Shown piece after piece: positions 1-12,147 of a stretch of 64,000 nucleotides of DNA. The notes below the pieces were generated by a model, which saw only the letters and a program-made list of their open reading frames with translations, searched no databases and was not told the origin of the DNA. This DNA comes from Stratiolaelaps scimitus. Lineage: Eukaryota > Arthropoda > Arachnida > Mesostigmata > Laelapidae. Both the position numbers and the translations under genes were made by a program. How positions within the stretch are numbered: position 1 is the stretch's first letter; each line of letters begins with the position of its first letter. The stretch is from assembly GCA_019614645.1 (NCBI GenBank), contig JABWDB010000002.1:27331501-27395500 (forward strand), in the 5' to 3' direction.

Positions 1-340
1 ACTAAATCGAACATTAAGCTTAATAAAATTAATTTGTCAAATTAAAAGAAAACCTGAGCGAAATTGATATATAAAAAAACACGTACACATGCCCCTCCTC
101 AAATGTAACAACTCCCCAATTGACATTGTTAAGAGAAACCGAGAGGAAAGCATCAGAAAACGACGAAAACAGTGCAATTTTTTGTGATAGGTTTTTGTTT
201 TTCGCAATTAAAAAAATATTAACAACTGTTTGACGTAATTTAAAATATGACAAAGATGGCGCTCCCGATGAGCTTTGACCTCAAATAAAAACCAATCATT
301 TCCAACATAAGCAAAGTAGTCAAATAAAATGAAAAGTGTC
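1..340. other. AT-rich non-coding stretch
   Basis: Poly-A/T-rich DNA without recognisable coding content. The one open frame across it (minus strand) is low-complexity Phe/Ser/Leu and looks like chance. Confidence 0.6.
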
Positions 341-399
341 GAAAAAAAGACCCCCTCGGGGTTTTCCGGCCTCCAAAATGGTCAACTCGAAAACGGTCA

Positions 400-760
400 A
401 CTTTAGGTATAGGAACACCTATTGCAAAAGTGTTCAGCTCGTCGAAATATGTCGATTAAGCGCAAGAAATCGACCCCTTACATAGAGCACCATGTTGAGG
501 TTTTTTGCTTTAACTCAAAAAGTATCCACTTTAGGTATATGTATACCTATTGCAAAAGTGTTCAGCTCGTCGAGACGCATCAGAAACACGCGAGAAAAGT
601 ACCCCTTACATAGATCACCATGTTAAACACCTTTTAAAAAAAGGCAAAAAAATGGTCGAAAATGCCAATTTCACCTGATGACAATATTTACAAAGTTGTT
701 CAGGACTCTAAAATGCATCGATACATGCAAAAAAACCACCCCCTACATAGACCTCATGTT
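400..760. repeat. Diverged tandem array, about 128-138 bp unit
   Basis: Three successive units share the same landmarks: a TATTGCAAAAGTGTTCAGCTCG-like block (near 420 and 548, degraded near 690) and a CCCCTTACATAGA block (474, 602, about 740). Spacing is 128 bp between units 1 and 2 and about 138 bp between units 2 and 3. Unit 3 is the most diverged, and a partial fourth copy may precede position 400. The array could be a minisatellite or the internal repeat of a transposable element whose ends are outside the window. Confidence 0.75.
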
Positions 761-762
761 AA

Positions 763-814
763 AAAATCCCCCCCCATTTTGACCCCCACCCCCCCAGCGA
801 CCCCCCACCCCCCT
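763..814 (+). repeat. C-rich tract
   Basis: Runs of 6-8 C separated by short A/T/G interruptions directly follow the tandem array. It looks like a simple-sequence tail. C-runs like this could in principle form i-motif or G-quadruplex on the other strand, but this is not testable here. Confidence 0.7.
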
Positions 815-2333
815 AAAAACATAGCTCTCGTCAATAGCTACACAATGATACCAAACATGCCCATATTGAAAAAAGTTAAACCCCAAAAGTCACCCACCGA
901 AACGATTTGCACCTCATTGTCAGACGGACAGACACCACGAGCGTTAATAAAGTCTATAGAATATCTAGTGAGCTCACAAATACAGGACAAGCAGTACGTC
1001 AATCAGTTATTGACACTATCCTAGCAATAGAGAGAGAGTGGTTTGCACTATATTTGAATGAGCGGCTACACTCCGCTACCTTTCAAACATTTGAAAGCGC
1101 AACCGAAAAGGACTTCGAGGTAATTACGACATATCACGGCAAAATGTATGATGATACAAAATAGATTGACAATAATCACAGATATTCGAAACATTCGAAA
1201 TACACAAAGCCGTAAAGATCACGGCCTATAGCTGGGATTAGATGAGGATCAATGTATTCTATATTCCAATGTTTAATAAATTCGATGACATGGTCGCATT
1301 TCCCAGTTACTTGTCGTGAATACGACATCTTTTAACATGGCCACATCGAGACAAATTGCATCTTAAATATGCTAGGCCAATGGGAATGCAGTATCGCGCA
1401 CTATTAGTTGTAAAGGACTGTCGCAATTAAAATAATCAAGTTTCAAAAGTAACATACCTCGTGGTCGGTATAATACATAATGATACTTTATACACTAAAT
1501 AAATGAATCCATGAAAATATATTCGGCTCATGCAGGTCTAGTCGATCCATTTAAGTGCTCTGCTTGCAAATATAGCTTTTGTGTCTCTCTATTACAAAGT
1601 CGTCTTTAAGTGTCCTAAGCGTTCATTGGCGAACATCAGATGATTGACGAATTTCATTATATATTCGAAAACACTTATATTAAATAGAGAAAGAGAATGT
1701 AAACATCTCATAATACATCAACAAAATGGATATGATGACTATAAAACGCTGGCTGGATATAGCTTGTGGGGTCTGTACAATTTGCCCAAAATTGATCCAT
1801 ACTATATATACACCTTTATATGCTGGCCGGTTTCCATGGGCAAAATATATTTCGATAACAACCAGGTATGTCTTAGAATCTACACTATAGAAGTTGACCT
1901 CGATCGTAAACAAAACGAGTTACGGTATCTTCACTCACTTTCTTTCTCTTCATCTTCTTGGTCCCGTGTGCTGCCAGTAGAGCATAAAGTTCGACTTCAT
2001 TAATAGGTAGAATTTAGAAGTTTGTTCGGATTAGTTCCTATGAGCTCACTAAACACTTTTAAACACTTATTAGCCTAGGGGAGTCAAGGGCTATAACCAG
2101 ATCTTAGCAAGCATGTATCCTCAAGGTGTCTTTCTTTATAACATCCAATAATTAAGCTGCGAGCATACTACTCGAATCAAACTTTAGCTCACATCGATAT
2201 ATATATATATATCTAACCATTCGTTTTAGCAAAACTCACATTGTGCAGATGCTTAAGATGAATGTTAATCGAAGGTTACACATGAACGCTTTAGGCATCG
2301 TTTCACACTTTATGAACCCTATAATCTAAACTT
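815..2333. other. No gene recognised
   Basis: Several 60-120 codon open frames occur, but their translations have no recognisable motif. The plus frame across 1644-2003 contains a good donor-like CAG|GTATGT at 1863-1871 but no convincing acceptor, so it is not called. A short (AT)n lies at 2197-2212. Confidence 0.5.
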
Positions 2334-2379
2334 GATAGAGATCTTGTGCTTCGCCACTTCGGATAGAGATCTTGTGCTT
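2334..2379. repeat. 18-bp direct repeat, 28-bp period
   Basis: GATAGAGATCTTGTGCTT occurs at 2334-2351 and again at 2362-2379 without mismatch. It is a local tandem duplication. Confidence 0.85.
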
Positions 2380-3891
2380 AACCGTATGATGGTTGAAAAT
2401 GTGATATTGCTGGCCGCGTTTTCTATGGCTAATCTGAATTAGGACTGTATGAATGTTTGAAACTCCAGTCAAACATACCGAAATGGCAATGGTAGTCATG
2501 CAGAAAGTACAAAGTAGTTGTTGACACTATCAGCACATATGTACACCACATATTGTCCTGTTTAGAGCCTCTGGTTTGCATTGATCCATACGTTGAGACG
2601 TATCATTTTAGCACCATCCCTTGTGGAATATTATTCTACGGGGCAAACCATTGCTGGTAGGGATCTTACGCAATAAAATCATTTACGACTTGCAAAATAA
2701 TGCCTTTTACTGTACTATTGGGAATATAAATAATCACATATAAGGACGTAATACTATGCATGCTTGTTAAATTGCTATCGTGATTAAATTTGAGCCTTTA
2801 CAGCAGTCACCGATCAAGGGAACAAAGATTGCACTTAGGTTGAAGCAGGCAACAAGTGATCACATATGCTTAAATCCACGTATTCTGCCAGCATTTGGGC
2901 AGGTAACCCAATGCATACATGAACCGTTGTCGTGGGTGGATGTCTCTTGGAATATAACCGTTTCCAATTCTACTTCTGAATTATATTTATTGCTTGAATA
3001 AGCCGAATACGTACGCAGTATCGTGGACGTAAAATGTCGGCTGTCGGTCAGCCCCGGAAAATTTATTTTTTTTAATACGTATTTTCTGATCCGCTTTAGT
3101 TTGCAATCGAAACTTAAGCAGGTTTAAAGTACGTCGAAATAGTAGTAATATTGTCTGTGTGTTATTTGCAAACTCCAGACAGCTGCCCCAATGTTTTCGG
3201 AAACCTCGAAAGAATAAGAAAATTAATGCGAATACCATTACGAATGTAGTAATCGGAATATCAATGCATTGATCAAATCGTTGGCTTTAGCTTCCACAAT
3301 TTCGTAGTATACATAGAGCAAACTATGTTGACTATGTAAAACACAATTGCGTGCTTAAGATTTGCTTCTGGAACGTTAGCATTGTACCTGGTGAAAGGAA
3401 TTTCATATAAATGAGAGGGTATACTAAGTACTTCGCAAAATTTGAATTGAGTAACTGGAGAGCTGCGATTATTCGTAGCCGACAAAGGATTTTGACTCAC
3501 ATGAACAAGAATAAAATAAGTGGTGACAGTTATTTAGTGACGTTTCCTTTGAGCACACATTGGAGTTGGCGTAGAATATCTATTGATAGAGAATAGACGG
3601 AATAGAGACCTAACGTACATGTAATTTACCTTAAAGTAAAATAAGCTTTAACTATAAACGACCAAACCTACTCGTACCTAAAACTACGAATTGTGAAAAA
3701 CTGAACTATATCGACAGAAAGAAGATCGGAGAAAATCAAAGATGTTGTATCACTTTACCTGAAATACTTTCCATGGCGTATTCATTCGGTGTTCAAAAAT
3801 CAGACCCCTTTGATGGCAGGTAAGTTAAGTATAATGACGGTGAAATAATCTTAAGCAAATAAATACGTTGAGCTATTAAGTGATAATGAGG
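2380..3891. other. No gene recognised
   Basis: Intron- or intergenic-like DNA. Short open frames are present on both strands but have no recognisable product and no paired splice signals. Confidence 0.5.
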
Positions 3892-3954
3892 ACGAGTATA
3901 CACGCCTCTCTCGGGTCTTTTATACTACACGAGTATAAAAACTCTCTCGGGTCC
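3892..3954. repeat. Tandem duplication, 37-bp period
   Basis: ACGAGTATA followed by CTCTCTCGGGTC appears at 3892-3917 and again at 3929-3953. The middle of each copy has diverged. Confidence 0.75.
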
Positions 3955-6900
3955 AATGATCGGCGACGCGATCCTTGAATATCGATCTCACATATTAGAG
4001 GTCAACTTGAAATTAGATCATCTTCGATCGATCGATTGATCGATACGAATGTGAATAGGAAAATGATCCTTTAGGATACCTGGTAGACATCCATTTGAAT
4101 CTTTACCATTCAGAACTGTGGGGGTGCAGGTATTTTGTTGTGCTATCTTTATTTATGTCTATATGCAAAGCACAAACAAATGCAACATTGACACGGATTT
4201 GCACTGTCTCTGAGAATTTCCATTGAATTGACACAAACACAATCGTCACAGAATATAGAAGAGAATAAAGGTAAGCCGGAAAGTCCTTGTTTTGTGTTCT
4301 TACCATAATTAGCCTCTCTGGAAGGCATATTATCCTTCTGGCCAGCAAGGATATACCTGCGCCAGGTGTAGCGTAGGGATAGTTATGTTCGAGCTCATGA
4401 ACAGATTCGTCTTTTTGAAATTTGCCCCCGAAACAGCGTAGGCTATTACTACAGCATAGATAAGCCCATGCAGTAGATAGACCACCAGCGCTTGAAGGCA
4501 ATCGTTCGAAAGTAAGCTTTCCCGACATTCGTAGCTATGTCAAACCGTAGGAAGGTATTGTGTTTCAAAGTGCACTTTATAAGCCATTAGACACTTTAAA
4601 GCTTTTCAAATGTTCGCCGTGCACTTGCTTCAATACACCAGCGACATGTTCTGCAAGATCTATTTCGTGAATACTTCAGATACAACCTATTATCAATATC
4701 TAAAGGCGCCCATGTTATTCGTGTCACTTAGTTGAGCGACTTGGCTCTTGGTGTGTCAAATAATAAAATAAGTAAGAATATAAGTTTCGTTTTGCTAACG
4801 TCAGTGCTGCTATTTCCGTACACAGACATAAAAGGCTGGGCTGCTAAATCGGTCATCTGTTGCTCTCGAATTAACTGTGGCTGGTGGCTCATGAATGTTC
4901 CTCATATTATAAGAACTGTTTGTCTACTGAGAGAGTAGCTGTAAGGCGATGCATGGAACGTTCACCATTAGGACCTATAAGTATCTGTGCATGGTGGATA
5001 TACAATAGGGACCATAGTGGCCATTCGTGAGCACATGAGGCGTCGAACAATTTCGAGCAGATGAGTGTCTAAACTATTCGGTCATTGCATATCGACTCAA
5101 CCTCGAGAAGCATAAACAATATCCGGACCTCGAAATGCCCAACTTAGCGATGCATTTTTCTGAACAGTGAACAAAAATGATAGACAAACAATCGCAGACG
5201 GGTGCGAGCAGCGAATTTTTGCAGAACAAGATTGTCAGAGCGGATTCTTAATATTACACACAATCACACTTTATGTAAAGGCGTATCTCCTTACATAGAT
5301 CGGATAGCGTCTCATATACTTCAGTTGACCGAGACCACCGGCCACCAACTGCATAAGTTTCAGAACGTAACTCTTGGAGATGTAGCTTTCCACGCTTTCG
5401 TTTCCTTAAATGAAAAATGAGAATGCAGCCGTTACCGCTGTTGCGTGGAACTCGTCTTCATAAATTAAATAGTGTGACGTAATAAGGTCAAATGAGGTTA
5501 CCGGGTCATCAACGAATGAGACATTCATTTATTCAGAGAACTCGGGAAAAAGGAGTCGCTGTTGGGGATGACATTTCACATTCCAAACTTTAACTCTGAA
5601 TTGAATTCCTTTGAGCTTATTCTCATTTCGCTCAGCTGTGGTCAGGAAACCGTGCGCGTTTCCTAAACAAAAAATTATAACAATTCAGTTCAAATTGTAC
5701 TGAAATGTCTGCAATTTGTCTGTCCGACTCGACGAGCAGTATTCAGTTATCATCTCTCTCAATTCCACTATAATACAGGCCTGGATTCAAAGGCTTTAAT
5801 CGCTGCCGCGGTTATTTCCGTGGAATTTGTGTCTTGAAAGGGGCCAGCGGAACCGATTATGACCGACGATAAAAGAGAGGTCCTGATCGTCGCAAAATAG
5901 GATACCCCCTTATTATAAGAAGGTAGCAATCGTTTATTGTCATGTCTATTTTTTTCCCCTAGCTGACCCGCAGCTTAAGGTCAGATCTCCAGCATAGAGG
6001 AATATTGATAGAAAATGGTTCGAAATTAATTAATAGACTATTGGCCTCTAATATGGGATGAGCTTAAGGGGCAAAATTCTAAAAATATGCCTAATATTGA
6101 TTTTGATTTCTGCTCTGTTTGATATATCTATTATATCAACTGCAGCAGCTGCTGCCGCTCTTCGTTGCTTGTTTATTTGTTTACTCACGAACACGTTATA
6201 CTATCAATATTTCTGGTTGAGGCATTTCTATCACCGTTTTTGAAACTCATTTTAACAAAATACATCTACTTTTACTAGAGAACCATTTCGTTCTACCTTC
6301 ATTAAGATTTTTTCACAAAAGCCCACTCTTAAATCTGTTCTGCGCTTTTGTGTGTGCTATAATAATCGATAATTTGACGATACATGGGACAGTAACCATT
6401 TGCAGCAAGCAGAGTGCTGATTTTTTATTCTAAAGAAATATCTAAGAAATATCTATTTTAGATATATGTGAATATTGATGTAATTATTGTCTGTCAATCG
6501 TCACATATAGAATGCATATTATAGAATCAATATCCCTGTATTGCAGGATGCAGACCTCTGAACTTCTTTAAGCCGGATAGGTTGCAACAGCCTATTTTGA
6601 AATCACATTCAGGACCCCCAGGAGTGATTCGCTGCGTTCTGTTTACACTGCAGTGAAGTGGCCTCTGCAAGTGTCCTACAGGGGATAAAGCATTAGGTCT
6701 ATTCGAATCCTTACTAAGCTTTTCAGCGTAAGTCGCACACAATACTTCCTTCGATTAGAAGATATAACCGCTCCAGAAGGGCCTACTCCTCCACAATTGG
6801 TAAAAACAAGCTTATCGAATCGTACCACTGTGGTCGCAAGGTTGATGCGGTAGCCCTGCGCGCAGCGTATTAATGTATTTTCCAGCACTCAATAAACTGG

Positions 6901-7244
6901 GATTTTAAGAATTTTAGATTACATTACTGATAACAATTGTACATAGTCTCCACTTCGCTTAGATTAATATTAATTTTGAATTACATCATGTCATATTTCA
7001 TGTTATGCACACATCTGGGACGTTAGATACTAGTTCGGGCCACTGAAATAGGAATGACCAGTGGTGTTGTTAATTGTTAAAAACATTCATGTGTTTTTAA
7101 CTTAGAGCTTAGTTGCATGGCGTATCGAGCATTATGAGCGTCACGATAACGCTAACAAAGCGATGATGTGGATCGTGGTTCTGGGACTTTTTCTTTTCTT
7201 TTCAGCGAATCTGCAATACGCTCTAGGAGAGGCTTCATTTCCAG
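3955..7244. other. No gene recognised
   Basis: Mostly AT-rich sequence. A 141-codon minus-strand open frame (4103-4528) is the largest, but it has no domain, no Kozak support and no matching neighbouring exon. A short GATC-rich palindromic patch lies near 4024-4045, and a CAG/CTG patch near 6139-6153. Confidence 0.5.
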
Positions 7245-7697
7245 TCATAAGAGTACAACAGTGGAGCGTCTGCCAAGTGGTGCAGTTTCGCTAGAGCTTC
7301 GGTCAATGTTGCCTTCGTGAGTGTTTTCGAATTTAACTGTTTTGCCGTTGTTTCCTGCTCGGTCAATCGTTAGCCTCTTCCCTGTAGCCAGTTCATATAG
7401 TTTATATGTCCCATCATCGAGCATCAACCCGGGCAGGAAAAGGAGGAAGAGAATTTGCCTCCTCTGTTTATCGCACACTGTAAATATAAATAATGACTTC
7501 GAAGGCACAAGCGAGGCCGTTAGGTAATCGATGGCGTTCCTTCTAAAACATGCGGTGGAGGCAGCCCCGATGGTGGCAGTGGTACCCTTATCGGAAACAG
7601 GGCCAACCCGCGAGTTATCCTGGTGGTTTCGGGTGAGCACTAACGACGCCTTTTTCTTTCCCTCTAAAGTGCTTGACCTATATATACACATATACAT
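7245..7697 (-). other. Unassigned 150-codon open frame
   Basis: This is one of the longest open frames in the window. Its C-terminal half is hydrophilic with a mixed, protein-like composition (a Tyr-Lys-Leu-Tyr-Glu stretch, then Lys/Arg-rich, then Ser/Thr-rich), whereas its N-terminal end is encoded by the edge of a (TA)n tract and cannot be a genuine start. If anything here is coding, it is probably an exon covering roughly 7257-7430. The pyrimidine-rich run upstream on the minus strand (about 7430-7455) lacks a well-placed AG. I do not recognise a family. Confidence 0.15.
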
Positions 7698-7832
7698 ATA
7701 TATATATACATATATGGGTCAAACATTTTTTTCGTAGAACTTTGTTATATTACATTATGATTATTTTATTATAGTATATGTTATGCCTAGGATTGTAAAT
7801 GCAATTTTATATATATATATATATATATATAT
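7679..7832. repeat. Two (TA)n/(TACA)n microsatellites
   Basis: A compound TATATACACATATACATATATATA tract at about 7679-7713 is followed by an uninterrupted (TA)n at about 7808-7832. Confidence 0.9.
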
Positions 7833-9800
7833 TTGTAGACACAAGCATATAATTCAAACAGCTCCTTTTTTCTATAAAAGGTTGTATATCTATGTTCGAT
7901 ACATAGCGTTACATTAGGAATATATCCTGGTCGGAAGGGCCATAACGGAGCCGGTCGTACTAAGCTCATATAGTATCTTTGATGACAAAGCTCAAGAGCA
8001 AGCATTTCTGCTAAGATTTTCTTGGAAAAGACAGCGAGAAAATCCTCCTTGCTGATATATGAGGTATTGAGAACTTTGCCTCGTCGTTCTTAGTATATAC
8101 GTGGATATCTTGCCACCGCGGTATTTGTTAATAATTCTGCGAATACCGTGAATATGGTAAACACCAAAAAAGGAAGTGTCAGAAGTTGAGATATTTTCCA
8201 AACTGGGATAGAAGCGGGACGCTGCTAGAACCTGTTGGTAGTCCTCCCTAACCATTAGGGAGGTAGCAAGAATTTTGCTAGAGCAATACAAGGATTACAC
8301 TTGTACTAGTCAATCTTTCCATGACAAACGTACCCAATGGCGAGTTGAACCGCAACCGAGTTAGCTTATGGATATATGCGAATCGATGTATGCCGTATAC
8401 TCTCAAGCGGCTTCACAACCATCTAAAGTGTGGTTGTAGAAGCATCTAGTCAGTCTTGAAAATCTGCGACTTTAATCGCATTTCCCTACAATCAGCTGCT
8501 ATTTGTCCTGTATTCAAATTATATTCGTCTCGTAACTTAAAAAGAAAGAAGCGTTTTCCTTTTAAACACAATCATTTGATCATATTAATCCTGTTTTTGG
8601 AGTTACCTACTAATTAGATATTGCAAAACAGGGAAGGTTCCAAGACCAATACTTCCCTCATAGAGCAAAATGCTAAACGAGACATTGTGCAACAATTCGA
8701 TGTTCTGCACGTACACGAGCACAGTTAGAACGAAGATCAGCTTAATTTCAGTAAAAGTTTACGACAAAACGGCTGATCGTGTCCACGTATGCAGCCACCA
8801 CCGTAGCTCTTGATACGTGTTGTTGTACGGTTGTCATAACGTTCTGTGCAGCGAGTCAGTGAGAGAGAGACCGCTTTAACTGTTACGACAACAACGTTTA
8901 TAATGCCAAATGAGTCTCTACTCAGTCATACGTGAGCGAAACATAGTGACTCAACAAACTAGCAGCAGGAGGGTTCCCGTACACTCCAACAGGTCAGGTC
9001 AACCCGGGGGAAATCTGTAGGGATGGAACTATAAAACTGATCCATTGCATAAAGCGAATGTTGCATGAATAAGCAAACAAGACACGAGGTGTTGCCACAA
9101 TTTGTTTCAATTGAAGGTAAATGATACGCGTTCTTTCATTCGCGTTACACAGGCCGATGTCTCGAGCTATCAAATGCCCTACTTTGGTTTGCTGCAGAGC
9201 TACACGATTATCTATTATATACCAGCCACTACTGGTGGGCCTATCTCCACCGCCATCAGCCATCTCCATTATTATACCCGTACACCGAGTTGCTACGCCA
9301 TGGCCCCGCCCCGCCTACGACAACATTTGCTCGCAGATGGAATTCTCTGACTCTGTTGCCTCAACACAAATCACAGAGGCAGCCACAGCAACCAACCACC
9401 CCAATGATTTGTTTTCTCCCATATCCACCTCCACCTTCAACTCCTAGCTTTGATGATGACGATGATGATGGTGAAGGTGTGTCAACGCTGCTGCCAGGCG
9501 AGAATTACACGAGACGCCTGTAGTCTGTATACACACGCACACACAGATACAGGGATAAACGTAGATTCAACCAACCATCCACCTCCATCCTATGGGAAGA
9601 GTAGCCAGCGATTTCGATGGCTTTTGGCCTTCATTATGGCTTTTATTTCATTATTCAACAATAATTATAATAATAGATATGCTCTATTCAATTTACTCTC
9701 TAAGTGTTTACAGGCCGATACCTGCTACGCTAGAGGAAAGAGTATCAATTTATAGTTGCAACAGTAACAGGGGGTGATCGCAGAAGGCTTCGATATATGC
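7833..9800. other. No confident gene; GC-richer patch at 9200-9520
   Basis: Mostly featureless. At 9290-9523 the plus strand holds an open frame with Pro-rich and six-Asp runs ending in Asn-Tyr-Thr-Arg-Arg-Leu and a stop. The Asp run is a (GAT)n microsatellite, and no strong acceptor precedes it. It may be an exon remnant or simply repeat-driven open frame. Confidence 0.35.
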
Positions 9801-9831
9801 ACTCATTATTATCATCTTCATAATAATGAGT
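9801..9831. repeat. Perfect 12-bp inverted repeat (hairpin)
   Basis: ACTCATTATTAT (9801-9812) and its exact reverse complement (9820-9831) flank a 7-nt loop. The arms are AT-rich, so the structure is modestly stable. Confidence 0.8.
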
Positions 9832-11631
9832 TCATTCACCATTGGCCGACTATGTATATATACGACTTGTATGTATGTTTGTTTGTATACGCATATATTA
9901 TGTCCCGTGTATTAATAAGAATAATCATTACGAATAATCACTATTAAAATAATTTCGCACTTCAGGAAATAAAAAAATCATGATTTAGGTCAATTTGACC
10001 ACTGTGCAATCAGCCCCGGTTATGCGGCATCCTGTGCAGGGTAAGCAAGCTTACCGAAGTGCGCTACCCTCCAAGCAACTTACCATTTCTTCCTTCCTGC
10101 CTTCGAAATCCCCCTCACTGCCAATCTCCTCGATAGGGTCTACCACGGGTTGAGACGAGCCACCGGGGACAATCGCTCGCAGGACATTTCATTTTGCAGC
10201 GCTTTTCCTTCGCTGTGCAGAGGCGATATCATCGCCTCCCTCCTCGGGGGGGGGGGTGACCATGACGGCCTTGTCCTGACACCCTGTCGCCAACTGGTTC
10301 TCTAATTATTGCATATTTTAAGACACACTATCATATGAAATTCGAGTATGCATCCATATAAAAGTATTTTAATAACCCACCACTTGAGTTAATCTTCGCT
10401 TTATGTGACACCCATGAGACAATGTTGTTGGTCATAGTCTAACTATAGCAACGGCGTTGATGGATCCGATATCAACTTTACTGAATCCCATTGAAATCAA
10501 CGATTACGCTCGCAGAGATGCTCGGTCTCGGAACAGCGGCGGCGACAGCTATAATCCACAAGATGTACAAGGCTATTCAGGAGACCGGCAGTGAGTCGTG
10601 GTGTCTCGGTGATGATCGATTAGGGGCCGGATAGTTGCAACGATTCGATCCATTTGTCTCTGTGAGTTATCTGACGAAGTCATAATATTCCACTGGCTCG
10701 ATGCTACAGCACTTATCATTTGAGTGAATACATCAACACTCACAGTGTGCTGTGTTGTGGTATAGTCAGTGATGACTCCTCGTCAGGGCGAAGCGAAATA
10801 TAACTAGATATCATGTGTTGCACAAAACCGTGAATCTTTAAGATGTTATCCCGTATTTTGAAAACCCGATTAGCTATTAAAGCCCCTGATAGGGCAAGAT
10901 GAGAACATCGAGTTAAGTTGAAGCCAGACGTGGTTCGTCCGTTAATTCTAATTTTTTGGTCAAGCCAATTAAGAATTAGGCTGAACTTCAAGCAGATTCA
11001 AATCATGTTGTGGAATTAGTGTGGAATTAGGGCGGTGCATATTTTCGTCACGTCATTTTTCTTAGTAAATGCGATCATATGAATGAGAACCGACAATTGT
11101 CTGATGGGAGATGGGCTGCTGGCTAACCGCCAATGAAAGTTAATTTTTCATACACAGACGTATGTCATATAGCTTAATATGAACACGTTGAATGCAGTAT
11201 GCAGGGTATCGGAAATTCAGTATCGTTGATCAAGGGGAATGGCATGAGCACAAAAAAAATACATTTCGTTGTGTCAGCCAGTTCCATTGAAATATTTAGC
11301 CTATCGTGACATTGTCAAACTCTGTTCCGTGTAATGGGACGTCTATATAACCGATACTGGTATGAAGTATCAAGTGCCAGGACGGTTTGTCCTGAGGCTG
11401 CCTGAAGATGCTACGGGGGTTAATAATACCCATATGCTTGGCCTGACGGGGAACGAACCAAGCCAGTATCGCTACAACCAAACTGTATGATGAGAATTGA
11501 TATTATTCGATATGACGATATGGACACAGTACTATATATAGTAGTACAACTCCTTTACAACCATAGCATAAACGATACACCCCGTTCAAAGGCATCAACC
11601 ATATAGATGTATGTGTGTATGTGCGTCATAT
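9832..11631. other. No gene recognised
   Basis: Contains a G11 homopolymer (10246-10256), preceded by a small perfect palindrome, AGGCGAT-ATC-ATCGCCT (about 10221-10237). Sequence around 10020-10300 is more GC-rich than its surroundings, but no frame carries a recognisable protein. Confidence 0.45.
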
Positions 11632-11634
11632 TGT

Positions 11635-11702
11635 TAGGTTGATTCAAACAAAATTTTCGGACTTTTTTTTGTTTAAAAAATGTTAGACGATTTTGTTTGA
11701 TT
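11635..11702. repeat. Inverted repeat resembling a mariner-type terminus
   Basis: TTAGGTTGATTCAAACAAAA starts about 11635, and an imperfect inverted copy (CGATTTTGTTTG, about 11690-11701) lies downstream, with poly-T between. The TTAGGTTG start resembles the outer end of many mariner terminal repeats. No transposase fragment adjoins it and I could not find the partner terminus, so it may be a degraded non-autonomous copy or coincidence. Confidence 0.3.
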
Positions 11703-11805
11703 TGTGTGATTATTTAAAAGTTATTAATTCATATTAACGAAAATTTTTTTTTGTGTATTAGAATTATGCTCCCTGAGTAGCTCCTTACTAGAGGTTATAT
11801 ACTAT

Positions 11806-11996
11806 CTATCTAAGTACTTGCTCCAACTCGTTCTCATTTTGGTGATTGGTAACCCTCTGGATCATCTTCATCTGGGCATGAGTCTTCAGAAGTCTTCTGC
11901 ACAAGTCTAGCGGGCTTACAGGTGATTCCATAGCCATAATCAGCATTCTTCTCTCGCCGTGAATTTGTTTGCACACCTCCGGTTCAGTTGTTTCTC
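11806..11996 (-). CDS. Candidate terminal exon, unknown protein
   Basis: On the minus strand a good acceptor (pyrimidine-rich TATTTGTTCCCAG) ends at 11997, followed by an open frame to a TAG at 11806-11808. The roughly 63 residues are hydrophilic and look helical (a Leu/Arg/Lys-rich stretch, then Asn/Gln/Glu-rich, ending Glu-Gln-Val-Leu-Arg). The same frame continues upstream, across one TAA at 12010-12012, into another protein-like stretch back to about 12147. That leaves two readings: a terminal exon starting at 11996, or an older coding relic broken by a stop. Its required entry phase (two bases completing a codon) matches the exit phase of the candidate minus-strand exon at 27913. Product not recognised. 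Confidence 0.27.
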
Positions 11997-12147
11997 CTGG
12001 GAACAAATATTAGTGACGTTGGTTCTTGTCGATCTCCATGTACAATTTGACCGATGTCTCATCAATCCTCAGAGTGCTTTTCAGGGTATCTTTCGTCTTA
12101 GAATAAGAGCGTAAGTTCTGTCCATAACACAATAAAAACGTGGAAAT

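Noticed and set aside
1644..2003. 119-codon plus-strand frame with CAG|GTATGT donor-like site
   Set aside because: No acceptable acceptor, AT-rich codons and no recognised product; not enough to call an exon.
4103..4528. 141-codon minus-strand open frame
   Set aside because: No recognisable motif, no supporting splice or start context, and composition like the surrounding non-coding DNA.
9290..9523. Frame with a six-Asp run, possible acidic exon
   Set aside because: The Asp run is a (GAT)n microsatellite and there is no convincing splice acceptor.
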